Positions 3,935 through 6,536 of a stretch of 6,536 nt of DNA are shown here, in pieces (the first letter of the stretch is position 1; each line of letters opens with the position of its first letter). The position numbers and the translations under genes are program-made. The notes under the pieces were generated by a model. That model saw only the letters and a program-made list of their open reading frames with translations, was not told where the DNA came from and did not search any database. The stretch comes from an uncultured Lachnospiraceae bacterium (GTDB lineage Bacteria > Bacillota > Clostridia > Lachnospirales > Lachnospiraceae): assembly GCA_958446555.1 (NCBI GenBank), contig CAUCWU010000146.1, positions 1-6,536 of the forward strand, written 5' to 3'.

Positions 3935-5077
3935 ATGACAGCAAAGAAACCGCCTATGGGCTGGAACTCATGGAATACGTTTGGCGCAAATATCAATGAA
4001 GAGCTAATTAAGCAAATGGCAGACCGAATGGTTGATGACGGCTATCTGGAGCTTGGCTATGAGTATGTGATTATCGACGACTGTTGGTCTTTGAAAGAGC
4101 GTGTCGATGGAAAGCTTGTTGCTGATCCGAACCTGTTTCCAAGCGGCATGAAGGCACTCGGCGACTATATCCACTCCAAAGGACTCAAATTTGGTATGTA
4201 CTCCTGTGCTGGAACAAAGACCTGCGCCGGATATCCAAGCAGCTACGGACACGAATTTTCCGATGCAAAGCAATTTGCTGAATGGGGAGTTGATTATTTA
4301 AAATATGATTTTTGTAATTTTCCAGTCAGCGCAGATGCAAAGAATGCCTATCTGACAATGGCGATGGCACTTCGAAGCACTGGCCGCGATATCCTGTTTG
4401 CAGCCTGCAACTGGGGAACCTACGATCCTTCCGGCTGGATGCGCTCTCGCGGTGCACATAGCTACCGCTCTACTGGCGATATTTTTGATGTTCCAAAGAG
4501 CTACAAGGATATTTTCATCAGCCAGGTTACAAATGTTGAAGGCAATGCGCCGGGATGCTGGAATGATATGGATATGCTGATTGTCGGTATGCACGGAAGC
4601 GGCAATGTCGGTGTAGGTGGTTGCAGCGATCTGCAGTATCTGCAACATTTTGCAATGTGGGCATTTTTAGGCTCTCCTCTTATCATCGGTGCTGACCTTC
4701 GAAAGCTTGACGATGCCAATAAGAAGACTCTTTTCTGCAAGGGATTAATCGAGATTAATCAGGATGACGAATGCCGCCCACCATTTTTGATTGATCATAT
4801 GGAAGACAAGAAATATACCTTTGCAAAGATTTTATCTGGAAACCGAATTGCAATGGCTTTCTTTAATTTAAGTGCTGACAATGACTGGGTACAGAACATG
4901 ATTATCAATTTTGATGATCTCGGCATCCACTCAGAGTCTGGTATTCGCCTACAGCTGACAGACGCGATCACCGGTGAAGATCTTGGTATCTTCGAGGACA
5001 GCTATGCAGTAAAGATTGCACCAGATGAATCAAAAGTGATTATTGCACAGCTTGTTTTCCCAGAGTCAACTGATTAA
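3935..5077 (+). CDS. Alpha-galactosidase, glycoside hydrolase family 27
   Basis: A 380-residue retaining glycosidase that removes terminal alpha-linked galactose from oligosaccharides such as melibiose and raffinose. It has no signal peptide, so it should act in the cytoplasm on imported sugars. The TIM barrel opens with PPMGWNSWN and YVIIDDCW (Asp48-Asp49). YLKYDFCN carries the nucleophile Asp125, and CNWG (158-161) follows. SYRSTGDI carries Arg178 and the acid/base Asp182. GCWNDMDML (207-215) is the family's GxWNDPDML motif with Met in place of Pro. PLIIGADLR closes the barrel, and about residues 300-375 form the C-terminal beta domain. Length is typical for bacterial members and all key residues are present. 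An AAGGAG site seven bases upstream supports the start. GH27 also includes alpha-N-acetylgalactosaminidases and beta-L-arabinopyranosidases, so substrate is not certain. It is divergent from the AraC-family gene. Confidence 0.94.
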   Translation: MTAKKPPMGWNSWNTFGANINEELIKQMADRMVDDGYLELGYEYVIIDDCWSLKERVDGKLVADPNLFPSGMKALGDYIHSKGLKFGMYSCAGTKTCAGYPSSYGHEFSDAKQFAEWGVDYLKYDFCNFPVSADAKNAYLTMAMALRSTGRDILFAACNWGTYDPSGWMRSRGAHSYRSTGDIFDVPKSYKDIFISQVTNVEGNAPGCWNDMDMLIVGMHGSGNVGVGGCSDLQYLQHFAMWAFLGSPLIIGADLRKLDDANKKTLFCKGLIEINQDDECRPPFLIDHMEDKKYTFAKILSGNRIAMAFFNLSADNDWVQNMIINFDDLGIHSESGIRLQLTDAITGEDLGIFEDSYAVKIAPDESKVIIAQLVFPESTD

Positions 5078-5089
5078 TTTTTCTTTTTT

Positions 5090-5124
5090 CCAAATGCTTC
5101 AGTATCCTAGTCTGGAGCATTTGG
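5090..5124 (+). terminator. Hairpin after the alpha-galactosidase gene, possible weak terminator
   Basis: A 13-pair stem, CCAAATGCTTCAG (5090-5102) with CTGGAGCATTTGG (5112-5124) and one T-G pair, encloses a nine-base loop, starting 12 bases after the stop codon. The following bases (ACTTCGCTTT) are only modestly T-rich, so termination may be partial. The hairpin could also protect the galactosidase transcript from 3' decay while letting some reading pass into the zinc-ribbon gene. Confidence 0.55.
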
Positions 5125-5152
5125 ACTTCGCTTTAAAATTTTGAGGTTTAAA

Positions 5153-5371
5153 ATGAATTATTCAACTACTAATACAACTTTAGATAAATGCAAACAGTGC
5201 GGCCGCATCCTGACAAAGGATGAAGTCGCACTGCATAAAAAGCTTTACAATCGCGGTGCCTCCTCTTTCTTCTGTATTGATTGCAGCAGCCAGTATTTGA
5301 AAGTACCGGTTTCTCTTCTCGAAAAAAAGATTGAGGAATTCAAAGCGATGGGGTGCACGTTATTTTTGTAG
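5153..5371 (+). CDS. Small zinc-ribbon protein of unknown function
   Basis: A 72-residue protein with two CxxC pairs, CKQC (13-16) and CIDC (41-44), spaced as in a treble-clef or zinc-ribbon fold that binds one zinc. The stretch GRILTKDEVALHKKLYNRG between them is strongly basic and helical. A C-terminal amphipathic helix follows (VSLLEKKIEEFKAMG). I recall similar small proteins being common in Lachnospiraceae, without a known role. A nucleic-acid or protein adaptor function would be a guess. The start is taken as the ATG at 5153, six bases after a GAGG site (5143-5146). The frame can be extended to TTG at 5141, but that would overlap the ribosome binding site. It follows the alpha-galactosidase on the same strand after a hairpin, and converges with the serine hydrolase gene with 16 bases between stop codons. 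Confidence 0.78.
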   Translation: MNYSTTNTTLDKCKQCGRILTKDEVALHKKLYNRGASSFFCIDCSSQYLKVPVSLLEKKIEEFKAMGCTLFL

Positions 5372-5387
5372 TTGTGATATGTATAAA

Positions 5388-6493
5388 TTACTGGATTTCT
5401 GTCGAAATATACTCGTTTGGCTGACTTGAAATGGTTGTATTTACTAGCTTTACCTGTACGCCATCTTCCTCTGGTGTCAGTGTCAGCGTATCTTCCTCTA
5501 GCATTTCAATCTCATACACCTTAATCACGAGCGAGCCATCTTTCATGCCCCATGCACCGATAACTGGAGTCGCAGTCTCATCCTTTCTCATATAAAATGG
5601 AGTACAATGTACTTTTCGATAAGTTTTCTTCCACTGTCCTCTGCCTGCTAGATAGCGAATTTCTCCTTCTTTGTCTGTGAGTGTGATAAGGTCATTCTCA
5701 CAGCTAAGTGTTAGATCGAAGAAATCAGCAAGTGGCAATTCTAACTTTTTCAGCTTTTCCGGAAGCTTTGCCCCATCATCCTCTGGCAAAGGACGCGTAT
5801 AGTGTAAAGCAGCCAAACGCTCGTTAAGTGCTTTCATTGCCTCTTCATCTTCTGCTAGTGGCTGATCCTGATAGTGTAACAGTACTTCTTCATAGTAGAC
5901 ATTCATCTCACCCTGCATATCTCCGGTGACTGCTGTCATTGCAAGTACCGTGTCAGTCTCTTTATGAATCATACAAAACTGGCCATACATGCCATCTCCG
6001 CGCACTGCATTGTTTTTGCATCTCCACATCTGATAGCCGTATCCCTGCGCCCAATCACTAGCCGGATCATCACCGTTTTCAATCTGTTTTGAGGTTGCCA
6101 TCTCGATATACGTCTTTGGAACCAACTGCTTTCCATTCCACATACCACCCTGCAAAATCATCTGGCCAAGCTTTGCGATAACCTCTGGATACAAGGAAAA
6201 TCCAAATCCAGCTGTGCAGATGCCTCTTGGATCACGAAGCCAGCGTGTACCAGAAATACCCATCGGTGTTAACAGCTTTTCTTCCAGATATTCTTCTAGG
6301 TCAATTCCCTTTTTCTTTAATGACGCAGACAGCATATAGGTTGCCATTGAATTGTAGCGAAATACCTCCCAGGCATCTCGTGAAATGGTGTTGACAAGAA
6401 TGCGGTTGCCATATCATTCCAATCACTGTCGCCTCTATTTGGCTCGTGCTCCTGACCGGTTGACATCCGAAGCAAATGTCGTACAGGAATATT
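5388..6493 (-). pseudogene. Class C beta-lactamase-like serine hydrolase, frameshifted
   Basis: The intact frame (5388-6347 from its first ATG, open further to about 6413) shows the beta-lactamase/penicillin-binding serine hydrolase family. It has FRYNSMATYMLS with the catalytic YxN motif (YNS), LLTPMGI, and DGMYGQF in the position of the third active-site motif. It ends with a ~120-residue C-terminal domain of unknown role. Upstream homology continues only in another frame: VRHLLRMSTGQ (the family's VRHLLTMxSGH), then DWNDMATAFLSTPFHEMPG. Joining the two requires one extra C in the CCC run at 6368-6370. Further upstream this second frame meets a stop at 6494-6496. The SxxK nucleophile motif, normally 30-40 residues earlier, is not seen before the window ends. 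No secretion signal can be judged. Either a decayed gene or homopolymer sequencing errors could explain this. The substrate is unknown, and many members are esterases or peptidases rather than lactamases. Confidence 0.8.
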
Positions 6494-6536
6494 TTAAGAA
6501 ATAGGAATATCTCTATATTCTTTACCTTACAAACAA

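Noticed and set aside
4004..4740. Minus-strand and alternate-frame ORFs inside the alpha-galactosidase gene
   Set aside because: Shadows of a gene with all GH27 catalytic motifs intact.
5141..5152. TTG start for the zinc-ribbon protein
   Set aside because: It would overlap the GAGG site that properly serves the ATG at 5153.
1..6536. CRISPR array, defence system or phage module
   Set aside because: No regularly spaced direct repeats, Cas-like protein (beyond the TnpB fragment), toxin-antitoxin pair or phage structural gene was seen.

Overview
The window looks like accessory chromosome of a low-to-moderate-GC Firmicute, most likely a gut Lachnospiraceae-type clostridium. This is inferred from the AGGAGG-type ribosome binding sites, TTGACA/TATAAT promoters, codon use, a Gram-positive type lipoprotein, and a cytoplasmic GH27 alpha-galactosidase beside an AraC regulator. 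The genus cannot be named from this sequence alone. The genes that can be read are ordinary, but several are broken, and mobile-element debris marks the joints.

Left part (1-2448). The first ~54 bases are the right end of an IS200/IS605-type element: a hairpin followed by TTGTTCAA. It abuts the 3' end of a minus-strand nitroreductase gene. Next come a GC-rich palindrome, a minus-strand lipoprotein gene of unknown role with its own promoter, a plus-strand tRNA-Gln(CTG) with a clear promoter and intrinsic terminator, a second 55-nt palindrome, and a minus-strand trpA that has lost its N-terminal third. The trpA break falls exactly at a second, inverted copy of the IS right end (2415-2448). The whole block is therefore bracketed by two outward-copied, inverted IS ends sharing 20 identical bases.

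Middle (2436-2928). This stretch holds decayed fragments. One is the C-terminal zinc-finger end of a TnpB (IS605 OrfB) protein on the plus strand. After it comes about 100 bases with nothing recognisable, and then a 54-codon plus-strand remnant that resembles the C-terminus of a fumarate/tartrate hydro-lyase beta subunit.

Right part (2921-6536). A minus-strand AraC-family regulator diverges from a plus-strand GH27 alpha-galactosidase. The shared ~240-base intergenic region has a good promoter for the regulator and palindromes that could be operators. A small zinc-ribbon protein follows the galactosidase on the same strand. It converges with a minus-strand class C beta-lactamase-like serine hydrolase, which is frameshifted and runs off its readable N-terminus near the window edge.

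The working unit is probably the regulator-galactosidase pair, for intracellular alpha-galactoside use, plus the tRNA gene. The nitroreductase looks intact. trpA, tnpB, the hydro-lyase fragment and the serine hydrolase look broken. No CRISPR array, defence island or clearly new system was found. The most interesting signal is the pair of inverted IS605 right ends, which in TnpB systems also encode the guide RNA scaffold.
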